Shown here: in pieces, positions 12,317 through 25,763 of the stretch | Numbering within the stretch: position 1 is the stretch's first letter | Layout: each line of letters opens with the position of its first letter | Program-made: the position numbers and the translations under genes | Notes under the pieces: generated by a model | The model's input: only the letters and a program-made list of their open reading frames with translations | What the model was told of the DNA's origin: nothing | Databases searched by the model: none | Source of the DNA: Galbula dea | Taxonomy: Eukaryota > Chordata > Aves > Piciformes > Galbulidae | Assembly: GCA_013399015.1 (NCBI GenBank) | Contig: VWZX01002553.1 | Coordinates: 132,124-196,123 of the forward strand | DNA: 64,000 nt | Direction of reading: 5' to 3'

Positions 12317-13747
12317 AGAAGTAAATATTTACATCTATTGCAAATGGTTAATAGGCAACACGGGACCAAGAGCTCCCCTTGGGAAGGGAAGGATAGCAAG
12401 GGCCAACTGCTCACCTCCCCTCCCTCCCTGGAAGCAGAGGACAACCTTCCAATTGAAAGTGGCTCAGATGAACCAGCAGCTGGATGAAAGCCCTTTCCCC
12501 TCCCAGGACAACCCACAGTAGGCTCCTCCTCTGCCCAAGGTAAGAGCTTCCCACTCCCCTGATACTGGCTCTGATTAGGCTGCAAGAAGGATGGGAAAAG
12601 GGCTGTAACAGAAGTGAAGCAACTGCTTCTACTGCTGGGTCAAAGAGCACTCTCCTTGCCTTTGAGGTGGGCCCAGATAGTGCTGTCCCAAAGAAGGTGA
12701 CCATGCTGGATCATGCCTTCTGGCCCTCACCCTACAAGGGCAGGAGGGGACAAAACCAAGCACCTTTTTGCTGTCCTGTCTTCCCCAAGAGTCTGACCAG
12801 CAAAAGAGGAGAGGATTAGAAGGAGGTTTTCTTGAGAAACTCTGAGTGTGTGGCATACAGGACATTCCTCACCCCTTAATCACGGGATGCAATGCTGCTG
12901 GGGCAGGAACCAACAACAGTCCATCCCTACCCTACTGCTCCAGAAGCCAAAATCCTCATGGGAGCATCTAGTTCTGGCCTCCCTAGAGGGTCATGTTCCC
13001 ATCCCAAACTGTCCCTCTGCACCAGCCCATTCCTAAATGAACTGGTGGAGCAGATGGGGTTTCTGCCTTAGCTGACTTCCATTCCAGTCTTTGCTCTGGA
13101 TCCAGTAAGGCAGCAGAAGTGCTCTAGTTAACCTCTCCTCCTCCCATACAGGCTCTAACTCAGCTGGCAGACCCTAAAGTTAATACAGTACATCCTCTGG
13201 GCTTTGAACACAGACCACAGGAGAAGGAGACATCTGGTACCACATAGCTCTGAAGGTGGCAGTTCCCAGGCTCAGCTAGTTCTATCCTAGTAAGACTGTT
13301 CAGTGGTTCAGGAATGGAAGTGAAGGGTAAGTGCAGATGGCAGTAGCTTTACTGTTGTGTTCTTGCCAAGGGACACCTCTTACTCCTTAAGTGAAGAAGG
13401 GAGAATACCTGTGGTCCATATTATTCTGGAGTGCAGCTCAGTCCCCTGGGGATCAGGCACACATGGTATGGAAAGCTTGAGGCCTCTCTGCGGGGGTATC
13501 AGTGACCTACAATGCCCAGTACTTCTCCCAGCAGCAGTGGAGGTTTCTCAGTTATGGCTTTTTTCTTTTTAAAGATACAGAAAGGAGTTAGAGATACTTT
13601 ACCAAGTGCTCACTAACAAGTACACCTCCTCCCTGCATCCTCTGTTCAGAAACGTGTAACTCTGCCTCCTCCATAAGCAACGCTGCTGGCTTTCAGCTCT
13701 ACCACCAGCGCTGTGGGACAGCCACAAGCTCCTTGGCCTGGGGGTCA

Positions 13748-16700
13748 CTATGCCAGAAGCCGTATGATGCCATTGTCTGAGCCCAGCAGGAGATGGCATT
13801 TTGTGGGCAACACTGCCAGGCTGGTCAGTGTACCCCGAAAATTCTCTGAGCTCAGCTTGGTTGTGCTGATGGGCAGGGCTGAGGACTCCAGCATGGAGTA
13901 GACGCCAATCTTGTTGGCCACAGTGCCAGTGACCACTTCATTGCTGTAGAGGTCAAACGTGTGGATGGGTTCAGATGCAGATTTATAGTGGTGCAAAGGT
14001 TTCTGCTCCAGTTCCTTCCAGACAGTCAGGGAATGATCTGAAGAGGAGCTGATTAGCACATTGCCCTCTGCAGCCTGCAGGAAAGGAAAGGTCAGTGAAC
14101 CAACAGTGCTGCAGTAGAAATTTCCAATCTCATCCTGCAAATGAGATAAGCAAGTAGCTGCCAACAATCCAACAGTATCAGTGCAACAACCTGGGACAGT
14201 CCCAGCCATTTCCAAGCAAATGATGGTACTAAGCAGCATTAACAAAGCATTTGGGTGGACACTGGAAGCTACAGGACTCTCTAGTAGCTGGCAACCCCCT
14301 TTAGCACTATCCTCCAAGAGATACACTATGATTCCTCTCAACAAAATGCTGATACTAAGCACAACTAATTTATCATCTGTTGTTACTGCAGTGGGTAAAG
14401 AGATTATCCTGTGGTCTCCCTCTCCAGCAATCCACCTGCCAGATTATTTTCCTTCCCAGGAAAAGGAACTGGGAGGCTCTATCAGTGTAGAAAACACTGC
14501 TGAAAGTAGGAGAAGCCTGGAGCTTATTAGCAGAGCTAGTGAGAAGGTAAACAACCCACACCACTGAACTTTGTTTAACCTGTGTTTGGGTGAAGGACAC
14601 TGGAGCTCCAACACTGCTCCCTGAGGGTGGGTAAATATGGACAAGAGTTACTCATTAGAGTGACATTCTCCCGGGGGGCTGAAAGCCCTGCAGAGGAAGC
14701 AACACATTCGCTCCTTCATGGGAGACACATCTCCTCCCTGCCCCTGCTGCAGATCTGCTCAGCAGGGACTGACACCTGGGAGGGCTGACCTCCATTCAGC
14801 ACAGGCTGGACCGAACCAGCCACCCAACAGCACTAACCAGAAAGCAGGAGAGCTTGTGCAGCCTCTTAGGGACACAGCAAGGGATGGAGTACACCCAGAA
14901 GATGGAGCAGACAAACCCTACCAAGCAGCATGTACCAGAATGAAAAACGATGCTCCGCACAACCCTAGAGGATCTATGAGATCCATAAAACAGCCCCCAA
15001 CCCTGACTCCAGCTGAACCTCTCACCTTGATCTGCAGGATTTCTCCCTCGTGGGCAGGCCACCCTCGCATGATGAGTCCTGTCCTGGTGTCCAGCAGCAC
15101 AATGAAGCCAGAGGAGAAGCCAGCCATAACGCTGCGCCCGTTAGGACTGACAGCCAGGCAGCGGATAAGCCCAGCGCTCACCCCACTGGCCAGGCGAAAC
15201 TCATGCTGCAAGAGAGAGTCCAGCTACAGTGGGGACAAAGATCTAGGGGATCCAGCATTTAGGGGACAAGGCCCAGCTGGCTTTCATGGAGGCATCACAG
15301 CTGGCTTTGGGCCAGCCATGATAACATCATTAAGCACATGGATGGAGGAGGATGGCTCACAAAGCACCAGACTCCGTACCTGTAGTCCTGGCTTCCTGTG
15401 ATCGATGAACCGCAGCACAGAGTCTCCGCTGGCCACAGAGATGCTGTGGTAGGGAGGTGGCATGGTGGTCACAGCTGTGATGGGGACTTTGCTGTCTAAT
15501 TCATCAAAAGTCCGGAGAAGTTTGCCTGGGAAACATGACTAAGAGTTTACAGCAGTAGGTGCTGAGAAGGTACAGAGCAAACCTCCAGTTCTGCATTGGG
15601 TTTTAACAGGAGTGATCAAAACTCAGCATGGCCTCTCTGTCTTTACGGACTGAAGCCAGCCCTCACCCTTTCCCATCTTACCTGTGAACTGGTCCCAGAT
15701 GTGTATGGTCCCATCACAGCTCACCACGTGCTGTGATGCCTCCAGCTGGCTCACGTAGAAAACTGACTTCTTGTGCTCGGTGTATGTGAAGCGTGGTGGC
15801 ACCTCACTGGTGCCATCCCCGTAGTTGTACAAGGGCCAAAGCCGAACAGTTTTGTCCTTGCTGCCACTAAGGAAGAAGTCCTCGCTGCTGAGAGGTGCCA
15901 CGCACTTGATGGCCCCTGAATGCCCTGAGAAACTCTGCAGCTTGATCTGGTGGAAGTGGAAGCGAGGGTCGTGTTGGCTCACCCCAATCTCATACTGCCA
16001 GTAGGCAAGCCAGTTCCCACACAGCATGTGGGTGCTGCGAGGAAGATCATGCTTCAGGGTGTTCTCCTCACTGGATGAGCTGGGAATAAAGCCATCAGTG
16101 CCAGCACTGAGGCGAAGCAAGCCAAGACCCTCACGCTGTGTGTCCACAGGGACCTGGATGCGGTTCCCTACCAGCACACTCCCAAAAGTACCAGAGTGAC
16201 TGTCCTCGTGGTGGCTGGAGAAGGGCTCGGTCCCACATGTATCTTGGTCTGAGCCCACTGCACTTGGTGTTTGTTCCAGGCTAACAACCTGCAGGCTCTT
16301 GGGGTTCACATTCTCCAGGTAGAGGCTGGCCAGCTTCTCAACCAGCGAGTGGTTGGGCACAACTGTCCGGATAACATCACCTGAAGAGAATGAAGGTGGC
16401 TTCAAGGGAAGGAATTTCCCCATTACCACCCCCCACCATCAACAAGAAGAGAACAGAACAATGGTCAGATGCAGAGCTGTGAACACAACATCCCCCACAA
16501 GCCAGCCACATGCTGCTCCCAGCCAAAGCAGCCTGAAACCCTGTGAGCTCCTGACCCAACAAGCAGACCAAGCCACAGTGTAGAAGCTGTGGGTTTCCCC
16601 CAGCACACTCTCTGACTTCTCCTGACTTCAGGTCCAGCACGAGTGTGCAGACCACAGAGCTCTTTCACAAATCCTAGGAGATGGTGGCCAAGCCATACCT

Positions 16701-19700
16701 AGCAAGCAAGAGAAGGGGATGTAGGTGATGTAGGCCATCTCGGGGTTAAACACCTTCTGTAGCTCCATCAGCATGGCTGGATCCAGGTCCATCAGCTTCC
16801 CATCTGAAAGGGGCACCTCCATCACTGGCATCTCACAGCTGCTCAGTGACTCTGCTGTCAACCCCTGGACAAGAGAAAACAGGAGAATACCCAAGCTCAG
16901 ATTCTTTCATCACACAATTAACAACACAAACACAGCCTGTGCTGGACATTGCTGACACCAGTACTGGTGTATGCAGGTATGCCCACCACGTTTCTGCAGC
17001 TGGGTACTGGGGGTGGCAGGAGGACCTCTCCCACATCACTGACCTGATCTTGCAGCTCCTGCAGCAGGGAGAATGCCCCAAAGAAGTTTCTCACTGTGTC
17101 ACTCAAATGCTGCTGCACCATCTCCTGCCCAATCCGCAGGCAGATCAAGGCAATTAGGCTGATTGTCTTAACACACAGGACAATACGGGCCTGGGCACCA
17201 CTGGGAAAACTGGAGAGGACATCCATTACCAGCTTGCCCTCCACATATCCCTTTTTCCCCTCCTCTGCTTCATGCTTTCTGCCCTGTGTGCATTAGCAGA
17301 AGGTCTTGAGCAGCACAAGCTCTACCTGCATGCTGTGTACCGGTGCAAGGAGGTGCACATCAGGGCAGAGGCAGCCCCATAACCCATTATGAGCATTAAA
17401 GCCCTCACAGAACCATTTCCAAATCCCTGATTCTGAGTTGTGCCGACCCTGGCTGAAGGCACGTCAGACTGCGGCGCTTACCCAACAGCTGGCGAAGTGA
17501 GGAATCCCAGCACCGGAAGCAGCACCTCTTGGCTGACCTTGGGGAGAATGTCCATGAGCGTGGTATCTGAGAGACACACCACAATCTTCTGAGTCAGTGT
17601 CACAGCAGCCAGGAGCCCTGCCTCCTTCCGACTGTTCAGCCGACCACCACCAGACCCGCAGCTGGGTGCAACCTGCAAAAGGAGTCCTTCAGTGCCAGGG
17701 CCCCAGCAGGATGCATCAAGACTGATGCTTGGATCACCAGAGCTCAGCCTGAAAACCCACCGTCGTAGTGCTGGTCACAACCCTTGCAAGAGGAACACCA
17801 GTACTGAGTCTCAACAGCAACTGGTGTCTTGCACTCAAGGGATGAGTTTGAAAACTGATGGACAAATGTCAGCACAGAAGATGAGCCTGGAGAGAATGGG
17901 GAATGACATCCCCAGGCTTGCAGGTGTCTTCTGGAGGGCATCTCTCTGCAGGATGCTCCCCCAGCTGGGAAACTTAAGAGGGGAGAGAGAAAAGCCCAGA
18001 CCATCACCAGCCTGGACAACCCAGAGCATCATTTGCCAGCATTGGAAGAGGGGAAGTGTATTACTACACATGACCTAGAGCAAGAACCAGGGTCTTCATC
18101 CCATGCCATGTTGAGCCTGGATGCACAGACAGCAAAGAAGCAGTCCTCGCATGAAACAACCAAGCACAGACAGCAAACCTGCTGCTGACTTCTAGAAATC
18201 CAGCAGCTGATAATTTCATGAGGCAGAAGAGCATATCCTTTTTTGCTGACAACAAACCAATGCTGGTTATAGCAATGCCAAAGAGTTAACAACATCAGCA
18301 GCAACACTAAAATATTTCTTTCTAGATTGCCCTAACTCCTAAACAAATCAGACACCCAAGAAAAGAGAGCCAATAACAAAACCTACAAACAATTCCCAGT
18401 TCCACTATATTTCTTGTACACCTGCCATCTTCCAGCTCATCACAGAAGCTCTTCCTCTCACAAAATATCCACTCTGCCAAATTCTGCAAGAAGGATTGAC
18501 TTTATCCTATTTGTGACCCATGGGTTTCATTGCTTCAATAGCAGATTGCCAAATGCTGTTCACAGGGGGATTAATCCCCCCAGCACCCCCAAGCAATAAG
18601 TTTAGTAAAGCAAAGCAGAACAGCTGGAGCTATGATTGCAACTGGGTGGAGAATGATTTTGCTGAAAAATGGGATTTTTTTCCCCCTGAAAAATCTCCCC
18701 TTCAACACTGGAAAAATTGACAATGCCTTTTTGTTTTCTTTAAATGAACAGCTGTGGCCTCTTTTCCTCTATGTTTAAATGATCAAAAAGCTATTGAAGT
18801 TTTCCATTTAACCAAGAATCCATAACCAAAGTGTTTATAACCACTAAAAAGAAAGAAATATGAAAAATAAGTCTGTTTAAAACATTCAAAAACATTTTTT
18901 CCTACGAAAAACTGCTTTTTCAACCAGCTCCATTACACACATTTTCTTCTTGCTATTCAGCTATGAATTTCAAGCTGAAAAGTTCGTTAAGTCTTGAAAC
19001 TACTTTTGAAAAAACCTTTATCCTCTCCCCAGCTCATCCCCTATCTACCCACCCAGACCTCTAAAACACTTGCTCCAGCGATCCCACAGCAGCCTGAACT
19101 GCTCTGCCTGCCTGTTATCATGATCCCACCCTTGTGCCACCTCTGTTTCAGCATGCTCACCCAGCAAAGCAAAATAAAACCACCACTTTTTCTCTAGCTT
19201 CACATGTGCCAGCAATAGGTCTGACAGGGAAAACCTCCTGCTGAAATGGAGAAGAGGCTGTGGCACCCCAATGCAGATCCACAGTGGCCAAAGCTTGCCA
19301 AAGAGCAAAGCCCGTGTATGTACTTTGCTGGAAGCAGCCTGGAGCTTGTGGCAGGGGGTGAAAGTGCCTTTTCTGGCTGCATCAGCACAGCTCTTCTTGG
19401 CTGATGCAGCCAGAGCTGCTCAGCCCACACTGGCCCAGATGGAGCTCAACAGAGCACAAACGTGGATGCAGGAGGCTCCTGGTGAGGCTGGGCTATTTTC
19501 AATGCATCTTGCTTTTGTGCCTGGACACAGCTTTTGCCCCAATACACACCAGAAAAGAAGAAAAGGCAATACTAACCAGGTAGCTGATGTAGGGCAGGTA
19601 CTGGTAGGTGAGGACGGGCTCTCCATACAGGTATGCCACATGCACAAGACAGGCCAGCACTGGCTTGGACACCTGATCTCCCAGCACTGGCCGTTTTTGG

Positions 19701-22700
19701 TAAATATTTCCTGTACTCAGGGGACTGTTCTCATCGTTGCTTGGTACAAACTGCTGCCTGGTAGGGCCTGCCCAGAGACAACATCATCAGCTCAAGCCAT
19801 CAGGCACCCAGCAGGCTGGTTTAGGGCACAGCCCACCACAGGACCCTGGGGTCCAAGGAGCAGACATTACCAACGTAGCAGGACGTGAGCAGACGGAGCA
19901 GGTTCCTGGCAATGAAGCGGGACGTGACGGTAGGGCCCAGCTTGGCTGAGAGCCACCTCACCATCTTACAGGCTGTGTCTGCAAAACAAGAACAGTCACA
20001 AGGACAGAGCCCAGCACTCTGCAGATTAGCTATCACCCAGCTGCTGCCCAGACCCTGCCTATCATGCAGGCAGCTTCCCAGATCTCAGATCCACATGCTT
20101 CTGTAGAGACCTGGCCTTTCACACTGGTCTCATTGCTGTTCCCAAGCTGGCACCACAGACACCCCCAAAACTGGACCCACTTCTTCCTGGGCTCTCCTCT
20201 TCTCCCACTCACTGGTTTACTGGGTGTTTGCCATGCTCAGCAGAAGGGCTCAACGCTAGCAAGGTCTTACCTAGGAGTATTGTCTGCTCTTTGTCATCAG
20301 AGTGATCTGGCAGCTCCTCTCCATCCTCTGGCTCGCTGCTGTCATCAGCCAGGGTGACATGCACAGAGGCAGCAGCATCCACAGCCACCGTCAACTCTGC
20401 ATCAACTGCTGCATCATCGTGCTGCTCTTCATCATGCTCCTCTTCCTCCTCCTCCGAGTCCTCACTCTGTTTCAGGTCCTGGCTGCTGCCCATTGACTTC
20501 AAGCTGCTCTTGTCCTTCTGGGAATCCCCATCCGCAAGTCTGTCCTCTCCCAGGGACACTTCACTGGCGCTGCTCTTGTCACTCAGCCGCCCAAGGCTGA
20601 GTGATTCCTGCTCCTGAGGCTGCAGAGACTCCCCAACATAGAGGCCGCTCTGGAAGTCCTCACTCTCAGGCAGGTAGGCTTGGTCATGGAAGCTGACACC
20701 AGAGGTGTAGTCAAGGAGGTCAAGCGCAGCAGAGCTGTGCTCCACGTCCATTTTGATCTCCTCCCCAAACACACATGACACCGGGCTTTCCCCTCCGCTT
20801 TCATCATCTTCAGCCGTGCCAAGGAGGGATTTGCTCTCCTCCCGTGAGCTCTCAATACCAACAAGGATCTGCAGGATGTGTGGCAGCAGGTTCAGGAGGA
20901 AGGACTGCAGCCCCAGGCGCACGATCAACTGGGCGATGAAGCAGTCTGTGTACAGGTAGAACCTGCCATGGCGGTAGCAGGAGGTCTCATATGCTCCAAT
21001 CAATGGCTTGAGCAAATATTTATTGGCATTCTTTGGACCAAGGGATTTAGCTATAGGTTCAAAGAGATACCATGCTGCATAGACAGCAGTGTTCTCCTCC
21101 GACATCAGAGATAATATGAAGGGCAGAAGAATCTCCAAGCCTTCAGGAGTGATTTCAGAAAGGATTCCCTCCAGCTGCTGCCACAGCTGGAAAACAAGTT
21201 CCCGGCCCTGACCTTCATCTTCTATCTTCTTTGCCTCATACGTGAAAATGAATTTGTGCAGGGCTGGGAAGTATGTGGGGAAGGGGACAATAGAGCTGAA
21301 GGGACTGAGGAGCTGCGTGGGACAGGGTGGGGGGAGGCCCTGGGAGATGGGTTTGTATTCAAACAGCTGCCCCTTTCTCTTGCCCAGCTTGGTCTTCAGA
21401 AGCTTCTCAACTGGCACACTCAGCTGCAGGAGGACGTGCAGCACATGCTGAAGCGGGGCTGGGATCTCCTTGGGGTGGTAGCGACACAGATTGCGCACCA
21501 TCAGGAACCGCTCCAACAGGGATGCGTCAGGCTTTGAAGGACGAATCCTTGGTGCAAATATAATCTCAGCTATCACAATACCCAAAGCTTGCATGTCCCT
21601 CTGGAAGAGGTCTGAGAGTCCCAGGGGTGGCTCATCCCATGGCTGCTCCATTAGCTGCATCTCACTGCTTAAGCCTTTAACCAAGAAATTGTCCAATTTC
21701 TCCAGTTCTTCCAGGGCCTGGAGTGGATTGAAGCCTTCAGGAAGTGTGATTTTCATGTTAGTCTGATCCACAGCACTTGCCTTGCTCCGACGGAGGGGTC
21801 GGACACCTGAGGTTTTGCCTTCAGTGGCATAAGGAGGGAGGGTTGAGGGCTGTGCTGAAGGCACAGTGGCACAGGGCTGGTCAGCAGCTCTACTAGTAGC
21901 AGAAATTGAATCCAGAGCTTCTGTGCCTTGCTCTAAATCATCCTCACCAGCCATGGATTTGTCCCCAGACCACGTGGTTTCACTGGGAGTAGCCTCCAAG
22001 ACAAGCCCATTAACTGCATCCGGCAGCTGGCCTTGGACATCCTCTAAAAACACAGTCTCCTGGATGTTCTGGAGAAGGGGATGGGCAATGGCTGGAGCTT
22101 CAGCAGGTGTGTATGCAGGTCCCACCATGCGCCTAGGATGTGGCTGGTCAAAGAGCTGCACAACCCCGTAAGTTGTCAGATGCGTGTGGTTGTCTACTAG
22201 ATGGAGGCAAACATTCTTCTCCTTGACAGCATCCTTCCCCAGCAGCTTGTACCCAAAAGTAAGATCAATCCAGTGGTGGAGATCCTGAGAAACTTCCCAG
22301 CTCTCAAGCAGCATGCGGTGGACTTCAATGAACTCCTCATAGGAGCTACACCAAGATGGCACATCCAGATCAGGCATGTCAGGATGGATGGATCGGAAGA
22401 TGGAGGGGTCCGTATAGAACTCTGGGATGCACTCATCTGGGGTCCAGCTCTGCATGCGCTCCATGCTGGCTGGATACTCATTGGGCTCCCATTGGGACCT
22501 TACATGGCAACACAGCACTGCCTTGGGTGTCCTCCGAGCCGTGTACACATAGTAGGTGATATCTGAAAGGACATCAGAGATGTGATGGGGGACATGGAGC
22601 TGCTCCCCACTTGACCCACCAGCAACAAACGCCTGCTTGGTCATCTCATAGGTGAAGTCCAGCTGCTTGTCTCCCTTATTGAGTCGGAACTTGGATTTCC

Positions 22701-23820
22701 TTAGGTCCCTGAATTTGCCATTTTTGGTAGTGAAGTCCACCACCCACGGAAGAACTGGGTGATAATTGGGGTCTCCCATTCTCCTCCCGGCCAAACTGTT
22801 TAGATGCATAAGGTAGTCAAAGTTGCTGACCTGCCCATGGACCCACTGTAACACCAGATCTCGGAGGTCCTTCTGGCAGGCGGTGCATCTCATCTCCTGC
22901 CCTCGCACACTAGCGCTGCTTTGCTCACTCATTCGTTCCAGACAAGCCTCTAGATTTGCTTCCTCCTTTGGTCTCTCGTACTCTCTGAAGTTCACACGGA
23001 GCCGACTGCACAGCTTCTCATCCACCGCCACATCCCGAAGGGAGAAGGCGCCACAAGCTAGACCCACCTGGTGACAAGCCCTCATGGCCTGCAGCACATG
23101 GAAAAGGAGAAAGAGGATTTTGGCATGGCTGTTGGTGAGCTTGGCTGGGCTGAAAGTCACGATGTCATGCAAACAGTACTGCATGTAAGGGTAGATAATG
23201 TACAGCATATTGGCTGACTCCAGCAGAGCTTCTGCCTGCAGCACATTGGGGCAGCAGGGCAACCCCTTGGTGGCCACCACGCTCTCCTTGGCAGGGGAAG
23301 CACCAGGTACATTCTTGCCCACCTGAAGGACAGGGCAGCCATAAGCCTTCTGCAGGGCAGTCCGCAGCAAGTCCAGGGCTGGTACGGTGGGTGGAACATC
23401 AGCATGCCAGTATGGCCGCACGTAGAGGCAGTGAGCCTGGCACCACAGGTTCCGGTAGTTCTGAGAGGCAACACTCTGCATGAAGCCATGCAGAGTCTCC
23501 GGGTTGCAGTTACCCTGGTCGAAAGTTGGGGGCTGCACTCGCAGTGGGTACGCCAGCATGTCCTTCCGCAGCCCATGGATCTCCACCCGGGTCCAGCCTG
23601 TGGGCAGCTTCTGCACAGAGTGCTGCAGGAACGTCCTCACCTCCACATCGCTCAGCCCCTCTGGCCGTGGACACAGCCCGGGAAGCACCCGGCGCTCTTT
23701 GAGGCTTGCCAGCCATTTCACGGGGACAAAGGCGGCAACATGGGTCCTCTCAGGAGCAGCGGCCAGCTGCCGGCGGTCAATGTTCAGGTCCTTCTCCACG
23801 CTCTGGAGGAAGGTGTCCAT
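13748..23820 (-). CDS. WDR81: WD repeat domain 81 (BEACH-WD40 protein), 10 coding exons
   Basis: Endosome/lysosome adaptor; in mammals it works with WDR91 to restrain class III PI3K during early-to-late endosome conversion and aids aggrephagy. Coding exons: 20271-23820, 19871-19978, 19577-19767, 17482-17672, 17044-17209, 16699-16864, 15682-16380, 15380-15525, 15026-15205, 13748-14074; 5724 bases, 1907 residues (human about 1941). Exon 1 alone encodes 1183 residues, including the BEACH domain from about residue 345 (GDPNYHPVLPWVVDFT, then CIPEFYTDPSIFRSIHPDMPDLDVP) and an acidic serine-rich stretch near 1120. WD40 repeats fill about 1605-1907 (HSGAIKCVAPLSSEDFFLSG, then SSSSDHSLTVWKELEQKP), ending LLLGSDNGIIRLLA. 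The start is the ATG in AATATGG at 23820, encoding MDTFLQSVEKDL. The frame stays open upstream, but a strong acceptor (CTTTCTTCCAG at 23832-23842) cuts it 11 bases before the ATG. The protein therefore begins near the second Met of the human long form, and the human N-terminal extension is not evident. Confidence 0.97.
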
Positions 23821-24077
23821 ATTGGCTTCTGCTGGAAGAAAGGCAGCCCAGAGAGGCTGTGAGTGAGTGGAAGACTGTGGCACTGTCCTTGCACTCCCCG
23901 CAGCACCCTTGCTGAGCAGGCATCAGCAGCAAGTCTCACTTCCCTATTGCCACCCACGTGAAAACCAGCTGGTTTTAGGAGTCTGGTCAAAAGATACTGG
24001 ATCAGGAAGGGTGGGGTTGAGACAGGACGAGCCCTGGTTAAGGGGTACGCAATGGGAAATCCGAAGCCAGGGAGGTA

Positions 24078-24510
24078 GACACTGGCAGGACCTCCACACC
24101 CTCAGGGCCAGGGAAGAAGACACAATGGGACCTCTGCAGCCCCAAGGCTTGGTTGGGGAGGACACAATGGCACCTCCAAAGACAGACAGGGGGACTTGGT
24201 GGCACTTCTGCAGGTGATGAGGGGAGATGATGGGACCTACATAGCTCCCGTGCTGGGAAGGAGTGACATTATGGCTTCTCCACAGCCCTAGGGCTGGTGG
24301 TGTGGACGCAATGGGACCTCTGCAGCTGGGGAGGGGGGACACAATGTGACATCCACAGCCCCAAGAGACGGTACAGGGGACACCATGGCACCTCCGGAGC
24401 TGTGAGGATCCATGATGTGTCCTCTGCAGCCGCGGTACTGAGGGAATGAACACGATGGGACCTCTGCAATCACAGGGCCAGAGAGGGGGGTGACGATGGC
24501 ACCTCCGCGG
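24078..24510. repeat. degenerate minisatellite, about 12 units, in WDR81 first intron
   Basis: Units of the form GACACAATGGGACCTCTGCAG recur with drift near 24078, 24119, 24161, 24192, 24223, 24264, 24305, 24338, 24379, 24410, 24447 and 24490. Spacing is 31-43 bases, mostly near 31 or 41. The array leaves long open frames on both strands that are composition artefacts. It sits between the putative noncoding first exon and the first coding exon of WDR81. Confidence 0.75.
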
Positions 24511-24808
24511 GGCCGGGGCCACAGTCAGCCCCGGGAGTGGGGGAGGAGGAAGAGATGTGACACGAAGGAATGCCCATCAACAAGGAGCACGTCCCTAAAA
24601 CTACGTCAGGGGCCACGGCCGAAGAGGCAGCTCCCAGCACCGTACTCCAGCCCCGGGGCCCATAGGGCCTCGCTACCAGGAGGTTGGTGTGGCAGAGCCG
24701 GGCTGAACAGCACAGTCCCGAGGTCTCGCCCCGGGGTCCTCACCCCCCCACACACACCTCTCACCACCCCGGGACCCCCGCAGCGCCCAGCCCGCGGCCC
24801 CGCGTTAC

Positions 24809-24930
24809 CTGGCGGCTGCGGCGGCGGGCTCAGCCACGGCGGGCGGCGGCGGGGGCGGCGCAGGCCCCGGCCATGTTGGTCAGCTGACGGCAGTCACATG
24901 CAGCCGCCGAGCCGCCATGTGCCCGGGGGG
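24809..24930 (-). other. WDR81: putative noncoding 5' exon of WDR81 with a short uORF
   Basis: A good donor, CAG|GTAACG, lies at 24803-24808 on the minus strand, 0.97 kb upstream of the coding-exon acceptor and inside GC-rich sequence. The exon would contain an ATG at 24874 opening a 14-residue uORF that stops at 24830 before the donor. The 10-bp palindrome GTCAGCTGAC (E-box-like) is at 24879-24888. The 5' limit is a guess; no transcript evidence is available here. Confidence 0.5.
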
Positions 24931-25192
24931 CTCCAGGGCTGGGAGGGGGGGCGACACGCAGACACAAACAGGCCCCCCCCGCCGAGCCCCGGTACCCCCG
25001 GAGCGGGCCGGGGGCTGCCGCAGCTGGGAAGAGGGCGGGAGTCCCACTTGGGACGTGGGACCGGAGTAACATCCAGCCGAAGGGGGATGGGGGATGGAGG
25101 GCTGCGGGTGTGCGTGGGGGGGTGTTGTTGCGCAAGGCCGGGGCGCGGTGCCTATACATGGGCAGGCAGCGAGGCATAACGCGCCAGGCTGA

Positions 25193-25205
25193 GGTCACCG
25201 TGACG
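25193..25205. promoter_or_regulatory. nuclear-receptor-like inverted repeat (ERE-like)
   Basis: GGTCACCGTGACG matches the GGTCAnnnTGACC inverted repeat at every defined base except the last. It is in the WDR81/MIR22HG intergenic promoter region. A motif match only. Confidence 0.3.
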
Positions 25206-25753
25206 CTAAAGGCGCTCGGGGCTGTCAGCCGGAGCGGGGCGAGCCGCGCTGACGAGGCACCAGCCTTAAAGGGGTCCCCGCGGTGGGCGGACCCCACCGG
25301 TAGGAGGTGAGTGCCGAGGGCGTAGAGGGGAACTGGCGCAGGGGAGCGGAGCCAGGCCGTCCCCCTCCGCCCCGGGGCCATCCCGCCCTCCGCTCCGCTG
25401 GACTCGGCGCGGCTTTCATGAGCTTGCCGAGGTGGAGAGGCCCCAGATACTGCCTGGTCCCAGCGCTTTTAAGCCGTGACCGGTCCTACAGTCACCGCCC
25501 AAGCCATGTCTGGGATCTGCCGCCCGGTGGCCGTGGGGCTAGCCAGGAGGAAAACTACTCGGAAACTCTCCAGCGGCCTGACCCCGCGCGGCGCCTTTAA
25601 GGGCGCAGGAGGCTCCCGCCGGGTAGCGCCGCATGGCTGGGCGGCAGAGGCACCGCGTGGGAGTCACATGGGCGGAACGTGGAAGCAGCACATTGGCTTC
25701 TCGCCCCCTGAGCGCTGCAATCAGCTGTTACTAGGGCGAAGGGCAGGAAACGT

Positions 25754-25763
25754 CCTTAAAAGG
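25754..25763. promoter_or_regulatory. CArG box (SRF-type site)
   Basis: CCTTAAAAGG is a perfect CC(A/T)6GG box, embedded in GC-rich sequence between the divergent WDR81 and miR-22 host transcripts. It is a motif match; which gene it serves is not shown. Confidence 0.4.

Noticed and set aside
14718..15401. 227-codon plus-strand open frame
   Set aside because: Lies antisense to WDR81 coding exons and introns; no family resemblance and low-complexity composition.
23821..23883. Upstream in-frame extension of WDR81 exon 1
   Set aside because: Crossed by a strong splice acceptor at 23832-23842, so it is more likely intron than coding.
23944..24522. 192-codon minus-strand open frame with a repeating peptide
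   Set aside because: The repeat is the WDR81-intron minisatellite; unit lengths are not multiples of three, so the peptide repeat does not hold register.
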